From: Glycine soja
Taxonomy: Eukaryota > Streptophyta > Magnoliopsida > Fabales > Fabaceae
Direction: 5' to 3'
DNA length: 64,000 nucleotides
NCBI RefSeq assembly: GCF_004193775.1
Contig: NC_041002.1
Coordinates: forward strand, 12,746,485 to 12,810,484
Shown here: positions 1 through 12,086 of the stretch, piece by piece
Layout of the letters: each line of letters starts with the position of its first letter
Position numbering within the stretch: position 1 is the first letter of the stretch
Program-made: the position numbers and the translations under genes
Notes under the pieces: generated by a model
What the model saw: only the letters and a program-made list of their open reading frames with translations
Told to the model about the DNA's origin: nothing
The model's database searches: none

Positions 1-1110
1 AACCCTGCATGGCCAAGAAAAGAATGAACCTCTCGCACGCAAGAGGGGTAAGGCAATTGTGAAATAACAGCTATCTTTGCAGGGTCTACCTCTATGCCCC
101 TACTAGAAATGATATGCCCTAAAACTATACCTTGTTCTACCATGAAGTGACATTTTTCAAAATTCAGCCCAAGGTTAGTTTCAATGAATCTATTAAGAAC
201 TCTATCCAGACTATCCAAACATGCATCAAAGGAGGATCCATAAATAGTAAAATCATCCATAAACACCTCTATGCAACTCTCTAAAAAGTCACTCAAAATG
301 CTAAGCATACACCGCTGGAAGGTACTAGGGGCGTTGCATAGGCCAAAGGGCATCCTCCTATAGGCAAAAGTGCCAAAGGGACAGGTGAATGTGGTCTTTT
401 CTTGATCCTCAGGAGCAATATGAATTTGTAAATAACCAGAAAAACCATCAAGAAAACAGTAATGAGACTTACCTGCTAAGCGCTCAAGCATTTGATCAAT
501 GAATGGCAGGGGAAAATGATCTTTTCTGGTTGCCTGGTTCAGCCTCCTATAATCAATGCAGACTTGCCAGCTGTTCTGCACTCTTGGGGGGATAAACTCA
601 TCCCTCTCATTCTTGATCACTGTGAGGTCTGTCTTCTTAGGAACCACTTGGACTGGACTCACCCACTGGCTGTCAGAAATGGGGTAGACGATTCCAGCTT
701 GCAAGAGCTTGGTCACCTTCTTTTTCACCACATCTAGAATGATGGGGTTGATTTGCCGATGTGGCTACCTCACTGGCTTAGCTTCATCCTCTAAAAGTAT
801 CCTATGCATGCAAGTAGATGGGCTAATACCAGGAATGTCTGCTAAAGTCCATCTAATGGCTTTCTTGTGCTTCTTGAGCACTAGCAACAACTTCTCCTCT
901 TGCTCAGCAGCAAGGGAGGCTGAGATGATCACTGGAAATTTTTCCTTGTCCTCCAAGTAAGCATACTTGAGGTTTACTGGTAAGGGCTTCAACTCTGATG
1001 TGGGTGGTGGCTGAACAGTGGGAGGAACCAGGGTAGGAGAAGAGAAGGATTCCTCAGCCTGTACCTCATAAAGCAAGTCAGAAGTATATGTACTTCCTAC
1101 AACATGGTTA
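1..1110 (-). pseudogene. pol: Ty3/gypsy reverse transcriptase domain (partial, one nonsense codon)
   Basis: Reading leftward, the frame gives a pre-RT segment followed by the RT palm. Recognisable RT blocks are YPISDSQWVSPVQVVPKK (~640-690), a FLDGFSGY block with the first catalytic Asp (~430-460), MPFGLCNAPSTFQRCM (~310-360) and FMDDF (~252-270), the gypsy version of the YxDD box. The distal end reads SFLGHAG at positions 1-25, just before the RNase H linker. An in-frame TAG near 763-765 interrupts an otherwise open RT, so the domain is mostly intact but not translatable as one protein. The call as RT is secure; clade assignment is inference. Confidence 0.9.
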
Positions 1111-1830
1111 GTGCATTCTGACTCTAAAAAATCAACATCAAGAGGTACAACACCTAGAAAATTAGAACCAGACTCAAATTTAAATTTACTCTAAGCATAA
1201 AAATCTGATACAGAATCAAATTCAAACTCAGATTCAGATTCAATGCTTGAGGAATGACAAGTATGCAGATCAGATAAAAATGGATGTTTCCTACCATGAA
1301 GAGAATCAAAATCAAACATATAATCATCAACAATCTGATCAAGTATCTCAGCACGAAAAACAGAATGATCCTCAGATGGATGTTTCATGGCATCAAGAAT
1401 GTTAAAATGAACAACAATATCACCAAATTCCATAGACAATGTGTCAGCATAAACATATATCTTGGTTCAGGCTGTTTTCATAAATGGTCTGTCTAAAATA
1501 ATTGGAACTGAACCATGGGAAAATCCATCTTCCATATCAAGAACATAAAAATCAGCAGGAAAAATAAGTTCACCAACCCGAACCAACACATCCTCTATGA
1601 AACCTACGGGGTAAGCAACACTTCTATTTGCCAAGTGAATCACCACTTCGTAGGTTGCAAAGGTCCAAGAGATAAAGAATTGAAAATAGACAGAGGCATG
1701 CCACTAACTAATGCTCCTAGATCTAGCATGGCATTCTCAAATTTGTTGTTCCAATAATGCAAGGTATACAAAAAGTACCTGGGTCCTTACATTTCACAGG
1801 AATGTAAGGAACAGATTTACCTATCAATGC
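1111..1830 (-). pseudogene. Retropepsin-like aspartic protease region of the gypsy polyprotein, degenerate
   Basis: The plant gypsy active-site stretch DLGA is visible at about 1713-1726, followed by the downstream flap region and a remnant of the ILxRPFMKTA block near 1475-1500. Stops and frame shifts break the domain into several frames. The stretch 1191-1439 remains open and holds an acidic, Ser/Glu-rich linker between protease and RT, starting LSMEFGDIVVHFN. A functional protease would process the gag-pol polyprotein; this copy cannot be translated continuously. Confidence 0.65.
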
Positions 1831-3680
1831 TGACATATTTCTGCCCATGCTAATCCTTTCATTGCCTTTGAGCCTTCTTTTGTGGGTGCACAACTCCTTT
1901 AGAAATTTGGCATATCTTGGAATTTTCTTGATGGCATCTAGCAGAGGTATGTTCACCACTACTTTCCTGAAGGTCTCCAAGATCTCCTTATCCACTTCTT
2001 CCATCTTTTTGTTTGGAATTGCTCTAGGTTGAATTGGAAGAGGGATAGGAGGTTGCTGGAAGTCAAAACTACTAGAAGAAGGTCCACCTGCATGAAAATT
2101 TTTGTTAGCTCCTTCATGATCAGGAAGCTTTCTCTTTTGTGCAACTAGCTCATCCTCTTTTTCAGGTGTAGAATGAAGCTTGACAGGTTCAGGTACAGGT
2201 GCTGCTACTGGTGGAGGCACTTCAATTTGCTTGCTAGACCTCAAGGTGATGACACTCATATTTTTTGGATTCTACACAGTTTGTGAAGGCAATTTGTCTG
2301 AATTTTGGGACTGAGCTTGGTTCAACTGAGTAGCCATCTGCCCCATTTGATTTGTCAGACTCTGAATGGAGGCTCTTGTCTCTTGCTGAAATTGCATATT
2401 CTGGATAGTCATTTGCCTCACTAACTCCTCTAAGGAAGGTTGAGGAGGGGCCTCAGTTGCTAGTTGTCTTTGTTGTTGCTGCTACATTGGAGGAGGAACA
2501 TATGGCCTGCTTGGACCAGCAGCATTCTGGAAAGAAGGGATAGGCTATTGTTGTTGTGGATGATTTGCCCATCTAAGATTTGGATGATTCCTCCAACCTG
2601 GATTGTATCTGTTGCTTGAAAGATCTTAATTATTCTGCCGTTGTTGGTTTTGCTACTAAGGGGGTCTATTATAAATGTTTGCAGCATAGGCTTCAGGTTG
2701 CTCATTGACTCTAGATTGCTGCAAAGAAGGATAGAGATCTGTGTGGTGATCAGCAGAAGAACATAGACCACAGAGTCTTGCAACAGTAACAGGTGCAGAT
2801 GCAGATTTCTGATTTATGGCAAGCTTAGTTACTAGGTTGACCAAGGCATCAAGTTTTTCCTCAAGCTTCTTATTTTCAGCAGATGAAGATGAATCTGTGG
2901 CCACATCATGGACTCCTCTAAGGAGAATAGCATCATTTCTTGCATTGAATTGTTGGGAGTTGGAAGCCATCTTCTCAATTAGATTCGTAGCCTCAACAGG
3001 AGTCATATCACCAAGAGCTCCACCACTGGCAGCATCAATCATACCCCTCTCCATGTTGCTAAGTCCCTCATAGAAATATTGCAGAAAGAGTTGCTCAAAA
3101 ATCTGGTGGTGGGGACAACTTGCACACAATTTCTTGAATCTTTCCCAATACTCATACAAGCTCTCTCCACTAAGTTGCCTGATGCCTGAAATGTCTTTTC
3201 TGATGGCAGTGGTCCTAGATGTAGGGAAGAATTTCCCCAAGAACACCCTCTTAAGGTCATCCCAGCTGGTAATGGACCTGGGAGCAAGGTAGTACAGCCA
3301 ATCTTTTGCCACTCCCTCCAGAGAATGAGGAAAAGCCTTTAGAAAGATATGATCTTCGTGGACATCAGGGGGCTTCATGGTGGAACAGACAATATGGAAC
3401 TTCTTAAGATGCTTATGAGGATCTTCACCTGCAAGACCATGAAACTTGGACAGCAAATGTATTAGTCCAGTCTTGAGACATATGGAACCTCCTCATCAGG
3501 ATATTGAATGCACAAGCTTTCATAAGTGAAGTTAGGTGCAACCATCTCCCTAAGAGTCCGCTCACGAGGTAGAGATTAAGCCATGTTCTCAGTATGAAAA
3601 TTAGTAGCCGAATGCTCAAAATTAGAATGTTCAGAATCACCAGCAACAGAATGCACAAAATGATCAGGATGCACACTATG
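1831..3680 (-). pseudogene. gag: Retrotransposon gag (Retrotrans_gag family) with mutated zinc knuckle
   Basis: The capsid domain is open from 3456 to 2656 (266 residues) and contains the plant gypsy gag signature, with segments such as GVAKDWLYYLAP and LYEYWERFKKLC followed by QYFYEGL. A CCHC zinc knuckle lies near 2728-2775 as CGLCSSADHHTDLY, where the expected final Cys is Tyr. The N-terminal part (3425-3676) is in a different frame, showing a frameshift near 3440. Downstream, a Gln/Pro-rich stretch (2460-2656) and the segment MSVITLRSSKQIEVPPP (2259 leftward) lead toward the protease. The product would form the virus-like particle; the knuckle mutation and frameshifts make this copy non-functional. 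Confidence 0.85.
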
Positions 3681-3769
3681 CCTAACTAATCTATGAAAGG
3701 TTCTATCTATTTCAAAATCAAAGGGTTGTAAATCACCTGGATTGCCCCTAGTCATGCACTATATGCAAC

Positions 3770-5488
3770 AATTCATGTATTTCTCAAATAAGCACCAAAG
3801 GGGGTAAAACTACAATTATACTCAAACGATAAATGACTTGAAAATTTGTGAGAAACACCCTAAAATCATGAAAAGATAGCACAAAAATTTTCAGACAAAA
3901 ATTCAAAGTCTGACTATGAAAAATGCCTAAGGAAAGTTTAGAAAAATAGGACAATAATACTTAAAAAATAAAAAATAAAAACTTAGTAAACAACTGATTT
4001 TTTAATTTCTGAGAACCTCAACCGGCTAAATCCAATAAGGATGAGGTGGGAAATTTTTTTCTACCCCAAATGCATATATAATAATAGTCATTCTGATAAC
4101 CGGAGCAAAAGTTATGACCGTTTTAAGTTTTGCTAAAAACAAGTTCCCAAATTTTTTGTATCTCTCAAAATTCAGCCACACCAAGTGTTTCTGGTATTTT
4201 TCACACGAAATATGGATCAAAAGAAACTACTACACAAAAAATCAGTCAAAAATAAAAACTCTAGCTATCAAAACAAAAATCTCCAATTAATTAGCAAAAC
4301 CCGACTCTATTCACAACACAACACTTCTGAACAGGGGACGCCTCTGAAAAACGAAACAGAACACTTGAAAGACACACAAGCAACACTAAACAATAGATCT
4401 ACACACAAAACAACTAAACACTGCAAATTAATCACATAACACAAATTTTATAAGAGAAAACAACACTAGAATAAAATAAACATTAAAATGCAGTATCTAG
4501 GAAGTGATCCTAGGTCGTCTCCCAGTGAGCAATGATCAAACAAACATTCATAACATGTAATAATAAAACAGTAACGAATTGGAGGGGGGGTTGTTTGTTT
4601 TTGTAATTTAAACGGCAAGCAAACTTGAATTAAAAATAATAGAACTAAAACATGTTGTTTCCCCATGATTCAAAAGCAAGTCTCTTATCCTAGGTTACGA
4701 GAATTTATTCTTAACCAGTTCAACCACTTAATCCAACCCGAAATTAATTTACTAAGCGAAAATTAACACAAGGCTGTCATTATGTGATTAAGCAACACAT
4801 ACACCAATTAATCTCTCTCACATGTCCATTAAGCATGAACGTTAATTAAGCACAGAGACAAATAATCAAACATTAAGCATGCATGGATTAATATCAGTAA
4901 CAAATACAGAATAATTGGTGAAGGGGAAAACTGATCAGAAATTAGTATTAAGAACAAAACCTCAAAGATAGTTATGCTTTGTCCTCAAGAGAAAACAACA
5001 CTAGAGATTCAGCCTTCCATAATGAGCAGAAATGAAATGGAAATTGAAGTAGAAAACGAAACTAGAATTAGAAGAAGCTACGTGAACAATACAAATGAAT
5101 AGTAACAAGAAAAGAATCAGAAAAATGAAACCCTCCAATGTCTGCCTAGGTGAACAGTAACACGAAAACCTTCCCTTAAAACCCTAGCAGTTGGGCTCAC
5201 TAAAATAAGGTCTGGTGGCCCAATTACAAAAATGCAGCCCAAAAGGGAAATAAAATAAAACTGGACGACAAATAAAATTGTCTGCTCTCTTCAAGTCCAA
5301 GCCGATTCAGCCCAATTCCGAATCCAAGCCCAATTGCTTATAATTTTCCTGAAATTAAATTAAAACATAGAATTAGTCAAGTAGGCCCAAATGATAAGAC
5401 TGCATACTTAATTTGACAATTAAGGCTAATCAGTAATTAAAATGGTGATAGAAAGGGGTAAGAAATAGGAGAAAATAATGACACATCA
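3770..5488 (-). repeat. Leader and probable 5' LTR of the minus-strand gypsy element
   Basis: This non-coding stretch lies upstream of gag on the minus strand and ends at the element boundary. It contains a GACGACCTAGGATC stretch near 4497-4520 that I associate with LTR/leader parts of plant gypsy elements. Its minus-strand start is TGATGTGTCATT at 5488. I could not find a clear PBS or the inner LTR terminus, and the matching 3' LTR is outside the window, so the LTR extent is inferred. Confidence 0.5.
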
Positions 5489-7185
5489 CTAGCCTCACAA
5501 GATGCATTGTTGGCACAAAACCAATTGTTATCTAAGCACTTGGAGGCATTGACTTAAACACTAAGTAAGTTGCCAACTCAAATTCATTTTGCACAAACTT
5601 CACATTCTTCTGTTTTGTAGGTTGCAGGATGTACAATTTGTGGTGGATATGATGAATCTGAATGTTGTATCCCTAATGAAGAACAAGTCACACATGAAGT
5701 CAATTATATGGGGAACCAGCCCAAAAACAATTTTAATGCAGGTGGATTTTCTGGATTCCAACATGCACAACAATACAACCAATAACAGGGACAATGGAGG
5801 AACCACCCTAGGAATCAATTCAATAGAGACCAGGGGGGATCATCCATAAGGTCGCAACCACAAGGGCCTAGTCTCTATGATCACACCATGCAGCTGGAAG
5901 AGGCTCTAGCTCAATTTATGCAGGTTTCTATGTCTAACTAGAAGAGCACAGAGTCTGCCATAAAGAATTTGGAGGTCTAAGTGAGACAACTTGCAAAACA
6001 GTTGGCGGATAGGCCATCAAGCAGCTTTAGTGCTAACACTGAGAAAAATCCAAAGGAAGAATGTAAAGCTGTCATGACAAGGAGCAAAATGGCAACCCAT
6101 GTGGATGAAAGAAAAGCTGAGATGAAGATGGAGGAACATAAACAATAGCTGGCTGATGAACTGGCACTGGAACCGGTTAATGATTTAGTTGAACTTGAAG
6201 AAGTTGTTGAGGAAGCAGAAGGTGATGAAGAAGGAGAGATATCAATAAAAGACTGTCAAGAGAAAATAAAGAAGGAAGAAAAAGAAAAATAAAAAGAAGA
6301 AGAAACAAAAGAAAAGGAAAAAAAAAGTAAAAAAATTGAAAAATGAAAAACAAAAAGAGAAGGTTGTTGAGATTGAAAAGAAGAAGGGCAAGAGTGAGGC
6401 TGACTCAGAAAAGAAGAAAGAGGCTACTCCTATTGAATGCAAGGAGGTACCTTATCCATTGGTACCCTCCAGGAAAGATAAAGAGCGACAGTTGGCCAGA
6501 TTTCTTGATATCTTCAAGAAATTGGAAATTACTTTGCCATTTGGAAAAGCATTTTAGCAAATGCACCTTTATGCCAAATTTTTGAAGGATATGCTAACGA
6601 AGAAGAATCGGTACATCCATAGTGAAAAAATTGTTATGGAAGGTAACTGTAGTGCTGTGCTCAACGCATTCTTCCACCCAAGCACTAAGACCCTGGAGTT
6701 GTCACGATACCGTGTTCTATTGGTGAGGTTGCTATAGGCAAAGCTCTCATAGACTTGGGAGCTAGTATCAATTTAATGCTTCTTTCCATGTGTCAGTGAC
6801 TTGGAGAGATAGAGATAATGCCTACACACATGACTCTCCAGTTAGCTGACCGCTCCATTACAAAGCCATATGGAGTCATTGAAGATGTTTTGGTGAAGGT
6901 TAAACATCTAATATTCCCTACTGATTTTGTTGTCATAGATATAGAAGAGGATGCTGACATTCCTCTCATTCTTGGCCGCCCATTCATGTCTACTGCAAGT
7001 TGCATGGTGGACATGGGAAAAAGATACTACAAATGGGCATAGAAGACCAGAAGATCAGCTTTGATTTGTTCCATGAGGACAAAGATCCACCTCGCCAAAA
7101 TGTCTGTCTAAAAATGCATGTGATGGAGGAAAAGAGACTTGAGAATAAGGTCCTTGAAGTAGGAACTCTCTTAGATCCTGGATAA
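5489..7185 (+). pseudogene. gag C-terminus plus aspartic protease of the plus-strand gypsy element
   Basis: The first part reads as gag C-terminus with a degenerate zinc knuckle, CTICGGYDESECC (5628-5666), where an Asp replaces the expected His. A Gln- and Asn-rich tract and a Lys/Glu-rich acidic-basic linker (about 6180-6430) follow. The protease active site is DLGASINLM at 6752-6778, with the second conserved block IPLILGRPFMSTASCMVDMG at 6958-7017. At least eight in-frame stops are present, several of them Gln or Trp codons turned to TAG or TGA. The protease would release gag proteins in a live element; here it is a fossil. Confidence 0.8.
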
Positions 7186-7189
7186 CAAG

Positions 7190-9060
7190 ACGATGCGTCA
7201 AGCTAATAATGTTAAAAGAGCGCTTACTGGGAGGTAACCCGGCTTTTCTTTTCCTTTTCTATTTTCAATTTTACCTCTTGCATGTAATTAGGATACCTTG
7301 CTTGTGATTGTGATTAATTTCAGCTTGTTTAGTAATGAACAAGGGGTTGTGAGCTTGTGTGAAGAGATAGATAGAAAAAGACCGAAATTGTCTATCCTCT
7401 AAGCATAGACCTTGCGCTAAGCACTCAGTCTTCACGCGCTAAGCCGAGCTTTCTCATGCTAAGCGCATAGACCCCTGATTGGTTGGCTGAATAGTTTAGC
7501 TAAGCGCACATCACTGTGCTAAGCCCCACATCTTTGCGGTAATTGAACTTTAACCTATGGGCTTAGCGTGGATGATGCGCTAAGCGCCACTTCTTCTCTG
7601 TAAACATTTGATTGTAGCAGCACTAAGCATGCTATCCTACCCTAAGCCCCAGATCCATTCAATAACTTGAGCTCTTAAGCTGGGCTTAGCTGGCCAGGAG
7701 GCGCTTAGCGACAATCCCTTATGGTTTTTGAACTCTTGGAAGTGCGCTAAGCGTGCCTGTTGGGCTAAGCCTGAACTACTCTCTATAAGTTGAAGCTTGA
7801 TGTTATGCTAACCCTCGCATCTCAGGCTAAGCGCATGTTGCAAAAAATTTTGTGTTGCAGAAAGCGCTAAGCGCAGCCTGCTACGCTAAGCCCCATTGCT
7901 CACTAGACCTTGCAACTTCAAGTTGGGCTTAGCACGAGGCTAGGCTAAGCGCTAGTGTTTTAAACTCAAACGTCACGTTTGCACGCTAAGCGCGCCATAC
8001 AAATCTCAATTTTTTAAAATCAAAGGCAAAGGCACTTGGGTTGCTACCTTTGCACCAAAACCTTTGCACCCTCTTATCTTTGAGCAAATTCTTTTACTTT
8101 TTGCTATGTGTGTACTGCTTCTCTGCATCATCTTTGCTTCATTTCAAGAACAATCCAAGTAAGTTAGCACATTTCTATTTTTACTTTTCATTCTTCAAAC
8201 CTTAGGATAGATGACTTCTTGTGTTTCTTAGTTAGTTGTTGTTAGGTTAAGGTTATTAGTTTTAGGGTTAGTCAATGTAGGATTTTTGGTAACCTTGAAG
8301 CCCATTAGGGGCAATGTGGCTGAAAAGGGGAGAAGACCCCTAAAGTTCTGTCTAGAAATTGCGATGAACGCACTAAGCGCGCCTGTACGCTTAGCCTGTT
8401 CATCGCAGCTGTCAAAACTTTGGATTTCCAGATGAACGCGCTAAGCAGACCATGTCGTGCTAAGCGTGTTCATCCCTACTGATGAACTTAAGTGATAAGC
8501 CCGCTTAGCGTATCTTTGCGCTAAGTGGGACCAATGTTCTGACATTTAGGGTTTTGAGAATTTTTGTTCAGTGCTAAGCCGGACCTGTACGGCTAAGTGC
8601 CACTTTGCTTCTATAAGTTTTCCTTTGTAATAAGGCTAAGCACGTCTGTGCATTAAGCCCTTGTTGTGTGTTGAGCTAAGCGCCCTGCTGCGCTAAGCTC
8701 AACTCCCTCACTGTCTTTTAAGTTTTTGTAGTCAGGCTAAGCACACCCTGTGCGCTAAGCCTGAGTGTCTTTCTGTTGAGGCTGAGCTAAGCGCCAGCAT
8801 GCTGTGCTAAGCTCTTATCCTTTTTGGTTTTGAAAATTGTAGACTTAGGCTAAGCTCAGTTGTGCGCTAAGCCTATTCTGCAGAAAAAAATGTTTTCTGT
8901 GTCTTCGAGCTAAGCGCAGCTTGCTGCGCTTAGCGCTTAAGTAAAATTTCATAAGGTGCGCTAAGCTCAGCATGTTGCGCTAAGCGCCCAGTCAAAATTT
9001 CAGTTTTATTTTTTTGTTTTTGTGAAAATAACTTGTACTAATCTCTTATGTTTGTCTTAT
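7190..9060 (+). repeat. GCGCTAAGC motif-rich spacer of the gypsy element
   Basis: About 40 copies of a short motif, GCTAAGC with flanking GCGC (forward) or GCTTAGC (reverse), are scattered from 7395 to 8990. Many come in pairs separated by 10-25 bases, such as AGGCTAAGC ... GCGCTAAGCCT, with longer variable DNA between pairs. An interval at 8000-8360 lacks the motif. No long ORF is present. The stretch just downstream of protease contains GAGGTAACCCGGCTTTT, a phrase I associate with the end of the gag-pol block in Athila-like elements. Confidence 0.85.
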
Positions 9061-9069
9061 ATTTTGTAG

Positions 9070-10520
9070 ATAGCATCTAAGAAGAGGAAAGCACCCTCTA
9101 CACCTACCCAAACCAAATTTGATAGATCAAGGTTCACATCCCAAGAGGCTTGGGAGAGATATACAGACATTGTGGTGCCTCGCAAGCTTTTACTAGAAAG
9201 GAATGTGGTAGTCTATTATACAAAGTTTGATTAGTTCAAGGGGGAACTCGAGAGACGCCATTGGGATGAGAAGCTGACTGATTTTTCTGACAGTAGTATA
9301 GACATCGCCATTATGAAGGAGTTTTATGCCAACCTCTATGACCCCGATGATAAATCACCTAAGCAGGTGAGGGTGAGAGGTCATTAGTGAAGTTTGATGA
9401 GGATACCTTTAACACATGTTTGTAGACCCCTGTAGTGCTGGAAGAGGGGGAGAACTTGTGTACATATTCCAGATTTGCACTCCTGAGGCCTGATCCTCCA
9501 GAGTTGGCTACTAAGCTTTGTATCCCAGGGAGGGGATTCGAGCTTAATGCTGATGGGCAGCCTTTGAAGATTCTGCAGAAGAACATGACTACTCTAGCTT
9601 AGACATGGAGCGTTCTTTCCTTTTCTAACCTTATTCCCGCCTCCCACACATCTGATGTGACCCTGGATAGAGCCAAATTGATTTATGGGATTATTATGAA
9701 GATGGACATGAACCTGGGGTACCTTATCTCCCACTAGATCTCTCTGATTGCACAGCAAGACACATCCAGACTTGGATTCCCTGCCTTGATCACAACTCTA
9801 TGCAAGGCCAGAGGAGTCCAGTCAGACTCTAGATCTTTGGTGATCTTGAGCCCTGCCATTAACTTGGCATATATTAAGAAGAACTGTTGGAATCTTGATG
9901 ATCCAACAGTGACATTTAGAGGGCCAAGGAAGGCCAGTGGTAAGAGATCAGAGGCCCCTACTACTTCAGCACCAGAGACACCAACTCCTACTTCTTCCAC
10001 AGCTCCATTACCTCCCACTCAGACTCCAGTTATTCCTCCTACACCTACACAGATACCACTTCCAGCTCCTCTATCTGCAGGACCATAAGACTTTATATTT
10101 ACACCATAGATGCTGCACTCCATGCTCTAGAGCATCCACAGGGGCAGTCCATTATCATGCAGAGCCTTCAGGGCTTGGGCTTGCCATCTATCATGAGCAT
10201 GGAGGAGTTTGATGCGCAGGTGGCCTGGCCAGGAGCCCGGCCTTCTCCTTTCGGAGGGGGTGGGGCCTCCGTAGCCCAAGAGTCTGCTTCTAAGGAGCCA
10301 GCAGCAGAGGAGGAGGATGAGCTCACCCCTCTTGAGCCCTTTTATTTCGACGCATATGCACACATGGCTCAGAAGGAGGGTACCTCCATAGATCAAATAC
10401 CTGAGCCATCCTCTGCACCTGCTCCTGAGGAGACTCAACCATCTACACCAGTCACAGAGCTAGAGCAGCCTATCTAGGATTCATTAGTAGCTCCAGCACT
10501 GGATCTTAATGAAGATTAGC
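9070..10520 (+). pseudogene. 'Putative plant transposon protein' ORF of a gypsy element, degenerate
   Basis: The frame starts at 9070 with IASKKRKAPSTPTQ, where an ATA stands at the expected ATG. It continues as FTSQEAWERYTDIVVPRKLL and, after frame changes, LCIPGRGFELNADG, YGIIMKMDMNLGYL and NCWNLDDPTVTFRGPRKA, then a Pro/Thr-rich tail (9937-10090) and an acidic C-terminus (10157-10477). This matches my memory of the Pfam family for putative plant transposon proteins common in legume Athila-like elements; its function is unknown. Broken by a stop near 9231, a frameshift near 9384, and stops near 9423, 9600, 9735 and 10087. Confidence 0.7.
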
Positions 10521-11282
10521 AACATGATGAATAGGACATTTAAATTTTTGCAACTTGAACATTTTAGTTTATTTTTAGTTATTTTATTATTTATGTTCAA
10601 TTATTTTAATTTCAGTTTTTATGATTCATTTATTTTAAATTTCAGTTATTTAAAATTTCAGCACTTTGAGTTGTTTGCTTGTACCTAAAGCGTGTTTGAA
10701 CAATATATTGATTGAAAATGATATGCAGTGGATTGTTTGGTATGAAATGAGTGTTTGAGAATGATTTGAATGAGCAATTGTATGATTTGAATGGATTGGA
10801 ATGGTTAGATAATTGTTTTGATCAAGCTTGTAGCCATTAGAAGAGAATGAGCATGTGATTAGAAGTATGACTGAAAATGTTAGTCAGTTTGATTGTGAAG
10901 GAATGCATTAACCGTATCCCAATGAGAGTGTGATCCTTAAATTTTGAGAGAAACGACTATCATTTAATACTGATTTTTGCGTGAATCTTTGAAGTATGGA
11001 CTGAATGCATGAAATTGAGGATGATGAAGGCCATGTTTGATTGTGATAGCCACTTAGCCAAAAAGATGACCATGTGCTTGAATGAATTATCCCTTGTACC
11101 CAGGATGAGCTGAATGAATTATTGATTGATAGAACCCTGAGCCTATACAGTGTTATAAACTGCTACCTTGACTTAGGTTGTAGGACAACATCATCCACAA
11201 GAAGCGCGGTTCAAAACAAATTTGTCCCAAATTTGGGAAAGTAATTATCAAGGTAAATTTGTTCCAAATTTGGGGGAGGCAC
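10521..11282 (+). other. Non-coding 3' region of the gypsy element ending in a polypurine tract
   Basis: AT-rich DNA without an ORF. Two related phrases, CCCAAATTTGGG-like at 11226-11240 and CCAAATTTGGGGGAGG at 11264-11280, precede the LTR; the second is a good candidate polypurine tract priming plus-strand DNA synthesis. Confidence 0.55.
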
Positions 11283-12078
11283 TGGGTAAGAATGGAAATG
11301 GTCAAAGTAAACATCATACACACACTATTTCTGTACATACACATAATATCTCTGTATATATTGTGTTTTAAAAAAAACTGTAAGTACAAATGAAATTAAT
11401 ATGTGTGTATGTTGCAAAATAATGAAATTAAGTTGAGTGTATAACTAAAAGGCAAGTATGGGATGTGAATGAATGAAAAAGTGAAGGTTTATCTATAGAT
11501 GAATGCTTTCCTAGAACCTAAGCTTTTGAATCCTAGAAAAACCATGATTTGTTGGAAGCCTAACCCCATTACAAGCCTAGAAAGTCCTTCAGATTCAAAT
11601 TTGTGTGTTCATCATTGTATGTCATGAAATGAAATGCAAAGGTTGAGACTTGTGTTAGTTGTTTATGATGGAATGAGCCTAAACACTTGAGCTTGAGTGA
11701 AACAATGACTGTGAGGTTTGGTTGATGATCCTTCCTTGATTTCTTCCATCCTTACTAGCTTATTTCAATTGTGACTTTAATGTGCATGATTCTATCTTTG
11801 AAAAGTTGCATGTTTGTGAAAATTAATTGATTGAAGCAGTCCATGATATTCAGTTCATATGGTTGAATTTTTTTTCTGTGAAAATTAATTTTTTTTCTAT
11901 GAAGCAACAATCTGGTAGGGCATCAATATCAAGGTTGTGCGCTAAGTGCGAGATCAGTGCGCTAAGCGTAGCAGTTGTCTTCAGCAAGGCTTAGCGCACG
12001 ACTAGCGCTAAGCTCAAATCCACTTACTCGTGTTGAGCGCGAGGATGATGCTAAGCGCAATGTTGCAAATTCAGAGCC

Positions 12079-12086
12079 TATTTAAA
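12079..12086 (+). promoter_or_regulatory. Candidate TATA box of the gypsy LTR
   Basis: TATTTAAA lies in the LTR about 20 bases after the last GCGCTAAGC motif of the second cluster and upstream of the T-rich R/U5-like part. This fits a pol II promoter at the U3/R border but no transcript evidence exists here. Confidence 0.4.

Larger units (their letters stand above)
1..5488 (-). mobile_element. Athila-like Ty3/gypsy retrotransposon, 5' portion, truncated by window edge
   Basis: On the minus strand the order from right to left is leader/LTR, gag, protease, reverse transcriptase, which is the gag-pro-RT order of Ty3/gypsy elements. RNase H, integrase and the 3' LTR would lie beyond position 1. 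The right end is placed at 5488 because the minus strand begins TGATGTGTCATTATTTTC there, a plausible LTR start with TG, and because the next base resumes the coding phase of a different plus-strand gag. No primer binding site was recognised, so the inner LTR edge is unresolved. The gag and protease style resembles the Athila/Calypso group of legume elements. Confidence 0.8.

Noticed and set aside
6242..6442. Minus-strand 66-residue Phe-rich ORF
   Set aside because: It is the complement of the Lys/Glu-rich gag linker on the plus strand; low complexity only.
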